The position numbers and the translations under genes are program-made. A stretch of DNA of 64,000 nucleotides from Haloarcula litorea (lineage in GTDB: Archaea > Halobacteriota > Halobacteria > Halobacteriales > Haloarculaceae), in the NCBI RefSeq assembly GCF_029338195.1, contig NZ_CP119779.1, positions 2,790,001 to 2,854,000 of the forward strand, in the 5' to 3' direction. Each line of letters begins with the position of its first letter. Position 1 is the stretch's first letter. Positions 1-8,481 of this stretch are shown here, piece by piece. The notes below the pieces were generated by a model. It was not told the DNA's origin and made no database searches. It saw nothing but the letters and a program-made list of their open reading frames with translations.

Positions 1-406
1 GCAGGTTCCGTTCGGTCCGGTGTTCGCGCTCGGCGGCGCGGTACGCCGTCACGTCGCGCGCGAACGCGACGACGCGATCCTCGCCGTCGATCGTGGTGTC
101 CCGCAGCTCGACGTCCGTCCAGCGTGTCCTCCCGTCCGGTCCCTCGACCCGCCACTCGACGTGGGACGCACCGGTCTCGTGGGCCTCCCGGATCAGGTCG
201 TTCGCGTCCGCCGTCGAGAAATTCGGCGGGCTGAACTCCCCGACGTGCATCCCGGCTATCTCTCCGGGGTCGACTCCCAGCAGCTCCCCGGCGGCGGTGT
301 TCGCGTCCGTCACCTCACCGGTGTCCGGGTCGTGGACGAAGATGGGGTCCGGCGACGCCTCGAAGATGTCGCGGTCGGACGCCGTCCCGTCCTCGGTCGT
401 GGGCAT
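1..406 (-). CDS. PAS-domain signalling protein, C-terminus outside window
   Basis: Reading the minus strand from the ATG at 404-406 gives an open frame that runs off the window edge, so only about the first 135 residues are seen. Residues 13-120 form a PAS domain: a start resembling DIFEASPDPIFVHDPDTG, a central GVDPGEIAGM segment, and a PAC-like end with RWTDVELRDTTIDGED and VVAFARDVTA. PAS domains sense small molecules, redox or light, or mediate dimerisation. In haloarchaea they usually precede a histidine kinase or a bacterio-opsin-activator-like output domain. The output domain is not in the window, so the type of signalling protein cannot be decided. Confidence 0.8.
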   Translation of the reverse strand, partial: MPTTEDGTASDRDIFEASPDPIFVHDPDTGEVTDANTAAGELLGVDPGEIAGMHVGEFSPPNFSTADANDLIREAHETGASHVEWRVEGPDGRTRWTDVELRDTTIDGEDRVVAFARDVTAYRAAEREHRTERNL

Positions 407-477
407 TATCGAACGCGAACGACACCGAGCGGTAAGGGTCTGTCCCCCCAGTTTTCAACGACGAAAACCGCCCACCG

Positions 478-1524
478 TCACCAGGTGCCGTGGAACGTGT
501 CGAACTCCAGGTCCTCCAGGTCCCGCTCGCCGATCGCGATCTCGTACTCGCCGGGTGTCAGCATCGGCTTCTTGAACTGCGGGCCGTCGTCGGTGGTGAT
601 GCGGGGACAGCCCGTGTTGACGTAGGCGTCCAGCCCGAAGTTCGTCAGGCGGTCCGGCGTCACCTCGTCCATCGTGATGAGGTAGGCGTCGTCGTTGTTC
701 TCGACGATCTCCTGGGCCTTCTCCCAGCGGCCCTGGCCGATCTTCGTACAGAAGATGACGCCCCACTCGTCGGCGTCCATCGCCTTGTGGACCGAGGCGT
801 AGCGCTGTTTCATGAACTTCTCCGTGTCGGCGATCGAGAGGGCGTTGTTGACCGGGTCCGCGATGACGACCTTCTTCTCGGGGTGTTCCATCGCCAGCCC
901 GAGCGGGTGGAACTTCCCGCCGCCGACGTAGAGGATCTGGTCGGCGTCGACCTCGGCGGAGGCGTAGTTACAGCCCAGCACCTGCCCCTCGTGGGTCAGC
1001 CGGTCGTCGCCCTTCCGGGTGTGGACGTCGTAGCCCCGCTCCTCCAGCCACGCCTTCATCTCGTCGAACTTGTTCATGTGCTGGGCCGTCGTCACCAGGC
1101 CCACGTCCGGGTCCTCGTCGGGGGCGGTCAGTTCCTCGTCGGCGGCCCGCTCCATCATCGGAAAGACGTCGACGTTGGAGAACAGCGGCACGTAGATGAT
1201 CTTGTCCGACTCCTTCATCGGGGAGTGCCCGAAGTGGACGAACACGTCGGTCCGGCGCATCAGGAAGGTGTCGAGGTCGCAGGCCCCGTAACAGGGCTGG
1301 CCGGAGATCATCACCGTCACGTCGTCGGGCAGTTCCGCGCGCAGGTCGTCGGCGACGGCTGGGCCGCGCCGTTTCAGCCCCTCGGGGAACTGGAGCCCGA
1401 CCTTCTCGGCGTCGCGCTCGTCGACGGCGTCGACGATGCGGTCGAGCTCGTAGTCCCACTCCCGGTCGTGTCTGAGCGACAGCCCGGTGTTCCGGAGGTC
1501 GCCCTCAGTCCGCTCTTGGCTCAT
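478..1524 (-). CDS. dph2: Diphthamide biosynthesis enzyme Dph2
   Basis: The 348-residue product matches archaeal Dph2, which transfers the 3-amino-3-carboxypropyl group of S-adenosylmethionine to a histidine of translation elongation factor aEF-2, the first step of diphthamide synthesis. The three cysteines that hold the [4Fe-4S] cluster in this family are present: C82 in GQPCYGACD (C78 is nearby), C185 in GCNYAS and C306 in NTGCPRI. I start at the ATG beginning MSQERTEG. A frame extension 16 codons upstream exists but looks non-coding. The gene stands alone between the PAS gene and a plus-strand YlbF-like gene and is probably a housekeeping cytoplasmic enzyme. Confidence 0.93.
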   Translation of the reverse strand: MSQERTEGDLRNTGLSLRHDREWDYELDRIVDAVDERDAEKVGLQFPEGLKRRGPAVADDLRAELPDDVTVMISGQPCYGACDLDTFLMRRTDVFVHFGHSPMKESDKIIYVPLFSNVDVFPMMERAADEELTAPDEDPDVGLVTTAQHMNKFDEMKAWLEERGYDVHTRKGDDRLTHEGQVLGCNYASAEVDADQILYVGGGKFHPLGLAMEHPEKKVVIADPVNNALSIADTEKFMKQRYASVHKAMDADEWGVIFCTKIGQGRWEKAQEIVENNDDAYLITMDEVTPDRLTNFGLDAYVNTGCPRITTDDGPQFKKPMLTPGEYEIAIGERDLEDLEFDTFHGTW

Positions 1525-1663
1525 TAGGACCGCATACTGGCTCGCGGGGCATAACCTCGGTGTTTCTCCCACGCGGCTCGAACGACCCGGGAGAGGGGTG
1601 GACGGCGACCGCCGACGGCCGCTTTCGGCAGGCCTATACCGCCACAGTCGCTAGGTGGTGGCG

Positions 1664-2062
1664 ATGAGCATCGACAGCGACACCGCCGCCGACCCGACCG
1701 GCGACCGCGTCGAGGAACTCGCGACGGAGTTCGGCGAGGCGATCACCGAGCTCCCGGTCTACCAGCGCTACGTCGAGGCAAAGGAGGCCGTCGAGAACCA
1801 CGAGGAGGCCCAGGAGGCCATCCAGGAGTTCGAGCAGCTCCGCGAGGAGTTCCAGCTCGCCCGGCAGACCGGCCGCGCCTCCCAGGAGGACCTCCGGCAG
1901 CTACAGGCCGCCCAAGAGGACCTCCACGACATCCCGGTGATGAGCGACTACCTCCAGGTCCAGAACGAACTGGAACTCCGCCTCCAGGAGCTCAACGAGA
2001 TGGTCTCGGACGAGCTGGTCGTCGACTTCGGACAGAAGGCCGGCGGCTGCTGCGAGGACTGA
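1664..2062 (+). CDS. YlbF/YmcA-like helical protein
   Basis: A 132-residue, almost wholly alpha-helical acidic protein. The centre (residues 35-110) has the pattern of the Com_YlbF family: PVYQRYVEAKEAVENHEEAQ followed by a QEFEQLREEFQLARQTGR helix and a PVMSDYLQVQNEL segment. In Bacillus, YlbF and YmcA act with YaaT as an iron-sulfur complex that affects RNase Y and development; the archaeal role is not established. The C-terminus ends GGCCED, so a vicinal cysteine pair sits next to the stop and might bind metal or an iron-sulfur cluster (inference). The second ATG (MSIDSD) is chosen over the MVA extension. A membrane microgene follows after 38 bp. Confidence 0.75.
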   Translation: MSIDSDTAADPTGDRVEELATEFGEAITELPVYQRYVEAKEAVENHEEAQEAIQEFEQLREEFQLARQTGRASQEDLRQLQAAQEDLHDIPVMSDYLQVQNELELRLQELNEMVSDELVVDFGQKAGGCCED

Positions 2063-2100
2063 CCTCAAGATATTTCTCGGCGGCGTCCGACAGCGCCGCT

Positions 2101-2319
2101 ATGGCCGACGCTGCCCTCCAGCACCGGCTCGACAGGATCGAACGTCGACAGCGACTCGTCCTCGGACTGCTCGTGACCGCGTACGCCCTCGCGGGCGCGT
2201 GGGCGCTCGTGTCGACGGTCCCCGCAGTCACCGCCTACCACGCCGCGGTCGCCCTCGCGGGCCTGGGGCTGGCCGCGGCCGGGACGGCGATGTACCGCCG
2301 CCGGGCGGCTGGCTCGTAG
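2101..2319 (+). CDS. Small two-helix membrane protein, function unknown
   Basis: A 72-residue protein with a charged, predicted coiled-coil N-terminus (QHRLDRIERRQR) and two hydrophobic segments, about residues 20-41 and 46-64, ending in RRR. This suggests a hairpin in the cytoplasmic membrane with both ends on the cytoplasmic side. Codon usage is that of its neighbours and a short AT-rich stretch precedes the ATG, so I consider it a real gene. I do not recognise the family. It may be transcribed with the YlbF-like gene 38 bp upstream. Confidence 0.6.
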   Translation: MADAALQHRLDRIERRQRLVLGLLVTAYALAGAWALVSTVPAVTAYHAAVALAGLGLAAAGTAMYRRRAAGS

Positions 2320-2421
2320 GCCGACGTCGGTCGGGACCGTCGCGGGCCGCCGCTCCGCGGCCCGGTTCGAAGCCTGAGAAAATAGCACAACAGATATTAC
2401 GTCGGCCGGGCGACTCCGTTC

Positions 2422-3750
2422 GTGCGCACCCTGCTGACGAACCGGACGTTCCTCCGCCTGCTCGCCGGCCGCCTCGTCACGAACGCCGGCGACAGCATCT
2501 ACTACGTCGCGGCCCTGTGGCTGGTCCACGACCTGGCGGGGTCGACGGTCTACACCGGGATCGCATCCTTCCTCGTGATGGCCCCGGGGATGCTCCAGTT
2601 CGTCGTCGGGCCGATGGTCGACGACCTGGAGATCCGGTGGGTGCTCGTGGTGACGCAGGCCGCGCAGGGCCTGCTCGTGCTGACGATCCCGCTGGCCGCG
2701 TGGCTCGGGGTCCTGCGCGTCGAACTGGTGTTGGTCGTCATCCCGCTCGCGTCGCTGCTGAACCTCGTCACCTACCCCGCGCAGTCGGCCGCGCTGCCGC
2801 GGGCGGTCGACCGCGAGAACCTCTCGACGGCCAACGCCGTGTTCAACACCGCCCACGAGGGCGTCAACATGGCCTTCAACGCCGTCGGCGGGGTGCTGGT
2901 CGGCCTCGCGGCCGTCGGCGCGGTGGGTGCGTTCGTCGTCGACGCCGGCACCTTCGCGCTGGCGATCCTGCTCTTTCTCGGGCTGACGCTCCCCGAGCGA
3001 GCGGGGGGAGACGGGCGGGCGGCGACCGCCGACGGCGGGACTGACCTCGGGGGCGCGCCGGACGGCGACGACGGCGCGGACGAGTCGGTCCGCGAGCGGG
3101 TCGACCGCTACACCGACGACTTCCGCGACGGACTCGCGTACCTCCGCGGGACGGCGTTCGTCCCGGTGCTCGCCCCGCAGGTGTTCATCAGTTTCGCGAT
3201 GGGGATGATGCTCGCCATCCTACCGGCCTACGCCGGCCTGCGTGGCGGGTCGGGACTCTACGGCGTCCTCCTGTCGGCGCTGGCCGCCGGCGCGCTGATC
3301 GGCTCGGTCGCGTCGGCCCGACTGGACTGGGTCCCCTACGGCTACTGGATGCTCGGCGGGACGGCGCTGACGGGGATCGCCTGGGTCGGGGCCGCGCTGT
3401 CGACGTGGACGCCGGCCATCGTCGCGTTCTTCGCGCTGGCGATCGTCCACTCCGGCGGCAACAAGGTGCTGTTCGACACGCTCGTCCAGACGGTCGTCCC
3501 GGAGGCCAAGCTCGGCCGCGTGACCAGCTCGATGTCGACAATCAACGGCGTCGCGACGCCGATCGGGTCCCTCGTCGGCGGGGCCGCCGCCGCCGTCGTC
3601 GGCCCGGTACCGGTCGTGCTGTCCGTCGGGGCCGCGAACTTCGTCGGGACGGCCTACTTCGCGCTCTCGAAGTCGCTGCGCTCGCTGCCGGCCGTCGCGG
3701 ACGTCGAGTACGGCGACGACCGGATCGAGGAGTTCTCGGGCGGTCCGTAA
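2422..3750 (+). CDS. MFS transporter (EntS/MFS_3-like)
   Basis: A 442-residue polytopic membrane protein with a GTG start directly at RTLLTNRTFLRLLAGRLVTN. This is the usual N-terminus of MFS_3-type transporters, where the first helix carries LLAGRLVTNAGDSIYYVAALWLV. Roughly ten to twelve hydrophobic segments are visible, split by an acidic cytoplasmic loop around residues 195-235 rich in Asp and Gly. Relatives include enterobactin exporters and many drug or siderophore efflux pumps, but substrate cannot be read from sequence. The gene is followed after 32 bp by an MBL-fold hydrolase on the same strand, with no obvious metabolic link. Confidence 0.85.
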   Translation: MRTLLTNRTFLRLLAGRLVTNAGDSIYYVAALWLVHDLAGSTVYTGIASFLVMAPGMLQFVVGPMVDDLEIRWVLVVTQAAQGLLVLTIPLAAWLGVLRVELVLVVIPLASLLNLVTYPAQSAALPRAVDRENLSTANAVFNTAHEGVNMAFNAVGGVLVGLAAVGAVGAFVVDAGTFALAILLFLGLTLPERAGGDGRAATADGGTDLGGAPDGDDGADESVRERVDRYTDDFRDGLAYLRGTAFVPVLAPQVFISFAMGMMLAILPAYAGLRGGSGLYGVLLSALAAGALIGSVASARLDWVPYGYWMLGGTALTGIAWVGAALSTWTPAIVAFFALAIVHSGGNKVLFDTLVQTVVPEAKLGRVTSSMSTINGVATPIGSLVGGAAAAVVGPVPVVLSVGAANFVGTAYFALSKSLRSLPAVADVEYGDDRIEEFSGGP

Positions 3751-3782
3751 CGACTTAGCCACCCCCACCCGCAGGGTCGCCT

Positions 3783-4613
3783 ATGACAGTCGATTCAGAC
3801 TGGGACGACTGGCTGCTGCGCGCCGTCGAGGACGCCGACCCCGACGGGCTGGCGGTCTGGTATCTGGGCTGTAACGGGTTCGTGGTCAAGACCAGCGGCG
3901 ACACGACGGTGTTCGTCGACCCCTACCTGGGGATCGGGGACCCGCCGCGGACCGTCCGGATGATCCCGGTGCCGTTCGACCCCGCGGAGGTCACGGAGGC
4001 CGACGCCGTCCTGGGGACCCACGAGCACACGGACCACGTCCACGGCCCCTCGCAGGCCCCCATCCTCGCCGGCACCGGCGCGGACTACTACACCACCGAC
4101 AGCGGCCACGACGTCGTCAGGGAGGAGGCGTGGCTGGAGAACTACGCGGTCACGGACGACCAGCTCCACGAGGTCGGTGAGGGCGACACCGTCGAGGTCG
4201 GCGACCTGACGATCCACGTCGAACCGGCCAACGACCCCGACGCCGAACACCCCGTCTCCTACGTCTTCGAGCACGAGGCCGGGACCTTCTTCCACGGCGG
4301 CGACGCCCGCCCCGGCGACTTCGAGGCGGTCGGCGAGGCCTACGACATCGACCTCGGGGTGCTGGCGTTTGGCACCGTCGGGATGATCGAGGACAGCGAG
4401 ACCGGCGAGCCCCGGCGGACGAAGTGGTACAACGACGAGAACACGATCGTCGAGGCCGCGAACGAACTCCGACTGGGCAGACTGCTCCCGAGTCACTGGG
4501 ACATGTGGAAGGGAATGACGACCGAGCCGACGGTGCTGCACAACCACGCCAGCAGCTTCGACTACCCGACGACGCTGGAGATCGCCGAGATCGGCGACCG
4601 AGTGGACCTGTAG
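3783..4613 (+). CDS. MBL-fold metal-dependent hydrolase (UlaG-like)
   Basis: A 276-residue metallo-beta-lactamase-fold protein. The metal-binding signature THEHTDH lies at residues 79-85, with further ligand candidates in HGGD near residue 173 and SHWDMW near residue 237. The opening DGLAVWYLGCNGFVVKTSG and VFVDPYLG are typical of the UlaG-like branch that includes L-ascorbate 6-phosphate lactonase. Many archaeal members have unknown substrates, so a lactonase role is only one possibility. It lies 32 bp after the MFS gene and may be cotranscribed with it. Confidence 0.85.
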   Translation: MTVDSDWDDWLLRAVEDADPDGLAVWYLGCNGFVVKTSGDTTVFVDPYLGIGDPPRTVRMIPVPFDPAEVTEADAVLGTHEHTDHVHGPSQAPILAGTGADYYTTDSGHDVVREEAWLENYAVTDDQLHEVGEGDTVEVGDLTIHVEPANDPDAEHPVSYVFEHEAGTFFHGGDARPGDFEAVGEAYDIDLGVLAFGTVGMIEDSETGEPRRTKWYNDENTIVEAANELRLGRLLPSHWDMWKGMTTEPTVLHNHASSFDYPTTLEIAEIGDRVDL

Positions 4614-4691
4614 CACCGCTCACCTGTTACTGTATCAATATTTGAGATCGGCGGAGTAGCTTTAATACCGGCGGGTTATGGAGTACCACAC

Positions 4692-5864
4692 ATGAGCGAC
4701 TCACAAACGTACGAGGAGATTACCGTCGCCTCGGACGGGATCGCCGTCACCAAGCGGTTCGAGGCCGACGAGTTCCCCGTCCCGGCGATCGCGTTCAACG
4801 TCCGGTCCGACCGCTCGGAGGCGGTCCGACTCAGACTCGTCGACGAGGTGCCGGAGGACGTGGCCGTCGAGGACCTGGGCTTCCACCCGGAGTACGGCTC
4901 CGAGTACTGGGACATCAACGACGACCGTATCGCCTTCGAGAGGGAGATCGAGCCGGAGGCGGACTACACGACCGTGTACGGCATCCGGGCCACCGGCACC
5001 GACGACGTCGAGAAGTTCCTCACCGAACCAGAGATCGTCTCCGTCGACCCGCCGCTGGAGGGCGAGCACAGCGGCGGCGACATCGTGGGCAACGGCGACG
5101 ACGCGGTCAGGGACGTCATCGCCGGCGACGCGGACAGCGTCCCCGGGCTCGACGAGGACGACGACGAGGACATCGAGACGCTGGACCTGAACGACCCCAA
5201 CGAACCCGCCGGGGACGGCGCGGCGGACGAGAGCGCGGAGGCGACCGACGACGCCGAGGTGGACGTCGAGGAGGGGGTCGTGGCCGCGATGGCCGACGAG
5301 ATCCGACAGAGCGACGTCTCCAAGGAGGACGTGAAACTGCTCCAGCGTGCCCTCGACGCCGTCGCCGAGGACGACGACGGGGAGAGCGACACCTCCGGCG
5401 TCGAGGAGGCGCGTATCCAGCGCATCCAGAGCGACGTGTCGGACCTGCGGGCGTACACGGACGCGCTGGAGGAGTTCCTCGCGGACAACGGCACCGGGGA
5501 CCAGATGATCGAGGAGTTCCGGTCCCGCCTCGACGGCTTCGAGAGCGAGCTCGCCGCCTTCGAGGAGGAGATCCGGTCGGCCAAGTCGACCGCCGAGTCC
5601 GCCTCCGAGGACGTGGACCGACTCGACGCCGAGGTCGAGGAGATGCAGTCGACCGTCGAGGGCGTGGAGGAGGAGGTCGACGGTATCGAGTCCGAACTCG
5701 ACCGGTTCGAGGACCAGTTCGACGAGGTCGAGGCCGAGATCGAGTCGGTCCGCGAGGACATCGGCGACGGGGAGCTCGACGACCGCATCTCCGAACTCGA
5801 GTCCGAGATCCAGGAGCTCAACGAGTGGCGCGACCAGCTCTCGTCGGTCATCGGCGGCACCTAA
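4692..5864 (+). CDS. Acidic coiled-coil protein with conserved N-terminal domain
   Basis: A 390-residue soluble protein in three parts. Residues 1-115 form a compact beta-rich domain (VAIAFNVRSDRSEAV-like strands, GFHPEYGSEYWDI). Residues about 120-190 are a disordered, extremely Asp/Glu-rich linker. Residues about 200-390 are long coiled-coil helices with heptad-like SELESEIQELNEW patterns. No catalytic motif, signal peptide or membrane segment is seen. Its shape suggests a scaffold or cytoskeletal role, but that is inference. A TTTAATA box lies about 30 bp upstream of the ATG, consistent with a leaderless transcript. I do not recognise a named family. Confidence 0.75.
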   Translation: MSDSQTYEEITVASDGIAVTKRFEADEFPVPAIAFNVRSDRSEAVRLRLVDEVPEDVAVEDLGFHPEYGSEYWDINDDRIAFEREIEPEADYTTVYGIRATGTDDVEKFLTEPEIVSVDPPLEGEHSGGDIVGNGDDAVRDVIAGDADSVPGLDEDDDEDIETLDLNDPNEPAGDGAADESAEATDDAEVDVEEGVVAAMADEIRQSDVSKEDVKLLQRALDAVAEDDDGESDTSGVEEARIQRIQSDVSDLRAYTDALEEFLADNGTGDQMIEEFRSRLDGFESELAAFEEEIRSAKSTAESASEDVDRLDAEVEEMQSTVEGVEEEVDGIESELDRFEDQFDEVEAEIESVREDIGDGELDDRISELESEIQELNEWRDQLSSVIGGT

Positions 5865-5906
5865 CAACCGAACTGGTTTTATCCGTCCCTCCGCTGGTCA
5901 CCGGTA

Positions 5907-6803
5907 ATGACGACCACCAGAGTGGCGGTCCCCCGGAAGGGACGGCCTCTCGAAGCCGTGTTGGAACGGCTCGCGGCCCGCACCGGAACCACCGACTGGG
6001 CGGACGACATCATCTCGACGCTGCGCTACGAGAAGGCCGTCACGAAGGGCACTCAGACCGCTGACGCCGACGTCTACGGGCGGATCGCGGACTACTCCAC
6101 GCTCGCGGACCCCACCGAGCCGGAGTACACGCTCCTGCGGGACGACCGTGACGGGATGCCCCGGCGCGTGGTCTTCGACAGCGTGACGGTCCCGACCGAC
6201 CACGGGGACGTCCAGCTGGTCGGTCGCGAGGAGCCGTTCCGGGCGCTGCGGACCCACGAGTTCGCGCTCGGGTTCGACAGCGCCGACCTGGTGCTGGAGG
6301 AAGTGGTCCAGCTCCGGGACGAGGCACTGACGAGTATCGCGGAGATCAACGACCGCATCGACCCCCTCGACACCGACGTCCGGGTCGTCACCGGACTGGG
6401 AGACACGGTCTACCACACGCTGCTCGCGACCCCCACCGTCGCGGACGCGCAGGACCGGCCGCTCGACCGGACCTTCGTCGCGAACTACGAGGGGGAGCTC
6501 TGTATCTCGCCGCGATACGAGCGGCTGGTCGAGGCCGTCCTCGGGACGGCCGCCCTCGACGACGTCACCTTCACCTACCCCGACGACGGCAACGAGGAAG
6601 AAGCCGATATCGCCGCGACCGGGATCGGGGTCTACCTGACCGTGACCGGGTCGACCGCCCGGGACCACGGACTGGAACTGGGCGAGCGACTGTTCCCCAG
6701 CGAGACGGTGCTGCTGGAGAACGCCCACGAACGGACCGAGCGCGTCCGCCGCGTCGCCGACCTCTTCTCCGACCCCGAGGAGACCGCACTCCAATCGGTC
6801 TGA
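5907..6803 (+). CDS. HisG-fold protein, divergent ATP-phosphoribosyltransferase-like paralog
   Basis: The 298-residue product begins TTTRVAVPRKGRPLEAVLERL, closely resembling the N-terminus of ATP phosphoribosyltransferase (RIAVPNKGRLHEPTLELLE-like). Other HisG landmarks follow in order: ALGFDSADLVLEE near residue 120, a VRVVTGLGDTV strand near 155, and ADIAATGIGVYLTVTGSTARDHGL near 235, matching the phosphoribosyl-binding segment DAIVDLVSTGTTLRENGL. The motif is changed (ATGIGVYLTVTGST for VSTGTTL), so catalysis may differ. No other histidine genes are nearby. It could be a repurposed HisG fold that binds a nucleotide or phosphoribosyl compound. The family match rests on motif comparison by eye. 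Confidence 0.6.
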   Translation: MTTTRVAVPRKGRPLEAVLERLAARTGTTDWADDIISTLRYEKAVTKGTQTADADVYGRIADYSTLADPTEPEYTLLRDDRDGMPRRVVFDSVTVPTDHGDVQLVGREEPFRALRTHEFALGFDSADLVLEEVVQLRDEALTSIAEINDRIDPLDTDVRVVTGLGDTVYHTLLATPTVADAQDRPLDRTFVANYEGELCISPRYERLVEAVLGTAALDDVTFTYPDDGNEEEADIAATGIGVYLTVTGSTARDHGLELGERLFPSETVLLENAHERTERVRRVADLFSDPEETALQSV

Positions 6804-6978
6804 CAGATCGGGGTCGATCACCCGGCCCGTCGTCGCCATCCGAGATCCGTTCATAACGGCAGTAACCACCACTGTCCCCTGGGTAACGACGCTGTAACAA
6901 ATGTGTCTCCGCGAATCGGTACGTTCGTGCCGCGCCCGGACGGCGTCGATTCGAACCGTTCACCTACCAACCGCTGCG

Positions 6979-7509
6979 ATGGATGCGATGGATCAGAACA
7001 ACACATCACTCTCACGTGACCGCGTCTTCGATATCCTGAGTAGCCCCCGGCGACGATACGTCCTGTACTTCCTGCGTCAGGAGTCGTCCCCCATCCAGCT
7101 GACGGAACTGGCCGAACACGTCGCTGCGTGGGAGAACGACACGACGGTCGAGGAACTCTCTACACAGCAGCGAAAGCGGGTGTACGTCTCACTGTACCAG
7201 ACCCACCTCCCGAAACTGGCCGACTCCGGACTCGTCGACTACGACGAGGACTCCGGCGAGGTGGCAATCGCTCGGAAGGCCTCGGAGATCGACCGCTACC
7301 TGGGGGAAGAGCCCGACAGCCCGGCGTGGTACCGGTACTACCTCGCGCTCGCGGTGCTGAGTCTCGTGTTCATCGTCGCCTCGGCGGCCGGACTGGTACA
7401 GGCCGCCGTCGTCGCGCCCGTCGTCGTCGGGGCGTTCGTCCTGCTGACGGTCGTCCACGCGGTGTTCCGGTGGCGAAACGACTCCTCACCGATGGAGTTC
7501 GAAGAGTGA
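6979..7509 (+). CDS. DUF7344 winged-helix regulator with C-terminal membrane hairpin
   Basis: A 176-residue protein. Residues 10-110 form a winged-helix domain of the haloarchaeal DUF7344 type: VFDILSSPRRRYVLYFL, then LTELAEHVAAWENDT, the conserved QRKRVYVSLYQTHLPKLADSGLVDYD, and a wing. Two hydrophobic helices (about 118-139 and 143-163) would anchor it in the membrane with the DNA-binding part in the cytoplasm. It is homologous over its whole length to the gene at 51561. I use the ATG giving MDAMDQNN; an upstream extension to 6901 looks non-coding. Targets are unknown. Confidence 0.8.
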   Translation: MDAMDQNNTSLSRDRVFDILSSPRRRYVLYFLRQESSPIQLTELAEHVAAWENDTTVEELSTQQRKRVYVSLYQTHLPKLADSGLVDYDEDSGEVAIARKASEIDRYLGEEPDSPAWYRYYLALAVLSLVFIVASAAGLVQAAVVAPVVVGAFVLLTVVHAVFRWRNDSSPMEFEE

Positions 7510-7515
7510 CACGTA

Positions 7516-7623
7516 CTACTCCTCCCCCTCGGGGAGCAGCTGTTCGGGCTTCCGGAGATACGTCGGCGTGTTCGCGAACTCCGCCATCCGTTCGAGCTCC
7601 TGCTCGGTAAGATGCTCTGGCAT
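7516..7623 (-). CDS. 35-residue microprotein, PEQLLPE family
   Basis: A short gene on the minus strand (ATG complement at 7621-7623, stop at 7516-7518). The product reads MPEHLTEQELERMAEFANTP, then TYLRKPEQLLPEGEE. It shares length, layout and the core EFA-x-TP...PEQLLPE with the microprotein at 50484-50612, so it is a real conserved gene rather than a chance frame. It is charged and probably a short helix plus tail, with no membrane segment. It lies tail to tail with the DUF7344 gene, 6 bp from its stop. Function unknown. Confidence 0.7.
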   Translation of the reverse strand: MPEHLTEQELERMAEFANTPTYLRKPEQLLPEGEE

Positions 7624-7830
7624 CAGTCCACCACACACCGTGTCGGCGGATAGTAATTGAGGCTATATTTTCGGTAATCGGACGTTTACCGACACCGAGC
7701 GACCCGGAGCGTCGACCGTCCGAAAGCGGTGCCGTCGCCGACTCGTCCGGTGTATCGTCGGCATAACAATACGGGCCCGACGGTGAGCGGCCACCGTGAA
7801 CCCGATCAACGACGCTTCCCAGCGGGACCG

Positions 7831-8406
7831 GTGAGAACGGTGTGGCCCTGGAACCACCTCGCGGTCGGCTACTTGGCGTACTCGCTTCTCAGGCGCACGG
7901 CGGGGGGCGAACGGCCCGGGACGGGCTGTGTCCTCGCGGTCGCGTTCGGCTCGCAGTTTCCGGACCTCGTCGACAAACCGCTCGGGTGGGGCACGGCGCT
8001 TCTCCCGTCGGGGACGACGCTCGCCCACTCGCTGCTGTTCGCGGTCCCGCTCTCACTCGTCGTCGTCGCGGCGGCGGCGTGGCGCGGACGCACGGCGCTG
8101 GCCGCCGCGTTCGTCGTCGCCTACCTCCTGCACCTCCCCGCCGACGCGCTCTTCCCGGTCATCTTCGGCGGGCGGCCGACCACGGCGTTCCTGCTGTGGC
8201 CGGCGGTCCCGGTCGACCCGGCACCGTCGACGACGATCCCCGCTCGGGTCGGCGACCTCTGGTCGTCGTTTCTCGCCCTCCTCGCGACGCCGGGGGGACA
8301 GCGGTACGTCCTGCTGGAGGCGTCGCTGCTCGCGGCGACGGCCCTCGCGTGGATCGCTGACGGTGCTCCCGGGGTCGGGAGCCGCTGGAGCCGCCGCCCG
8401 TCGTGA
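7831..8406 (+). CDS. YdjM/DUF457-type membrane-bound metal-dependent hydrolase family
   Basis: A 191-residue integral membrane protein. It opens VWPWNHLAVGYLAYSL and has SQFPDLVDKP near residue 50, TLAHSLLFAVPL near 70, and LLHLPADALFP near 105. These His/Asp motifs in membrane helices characterise the YdjM/DUF457 family (annotated as metal-dependent hydrolases on structural grounds; substrates mostly unknown). The start is a GTG at 7831, with 7840 as an alternative. The longer upstream frame is arginine-rich and unlikely. Its neighbours are small regulatory genes and give no clue to substrate. Confidence 0.75.
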   Translation: MRTVWPWNHLAVGYLAYSLLRRTAGGERPGTGCVLAVAFGSQFPDLVDKPLGWGTALLPSGTTLAHSLLFAVPLSLVVVAAAAWRGRTALAAAFVVAYLLHLPADALFPVIFGGRPTTAFLLWPAVPVDPAPSTTIPARVGDLWSSFLALLATPGGQRYVLLEASLLAATALAWIADGAPGVGSRWSRRPS

Positions 8407-8481
8407 CCACGGCACCCGCGACGGCGCTCGCACCGAAACTGCAGTGTATTTATATCTCGGCTACCGTGAGGAGAGTAACAG

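Noticed and set aside
6940-6965. A ttcgaa-containing stretch considered as a tRNA T-arm
   Set aside because: No pairing stem around it and no acceptor or anticodon arm could be found on either strand.
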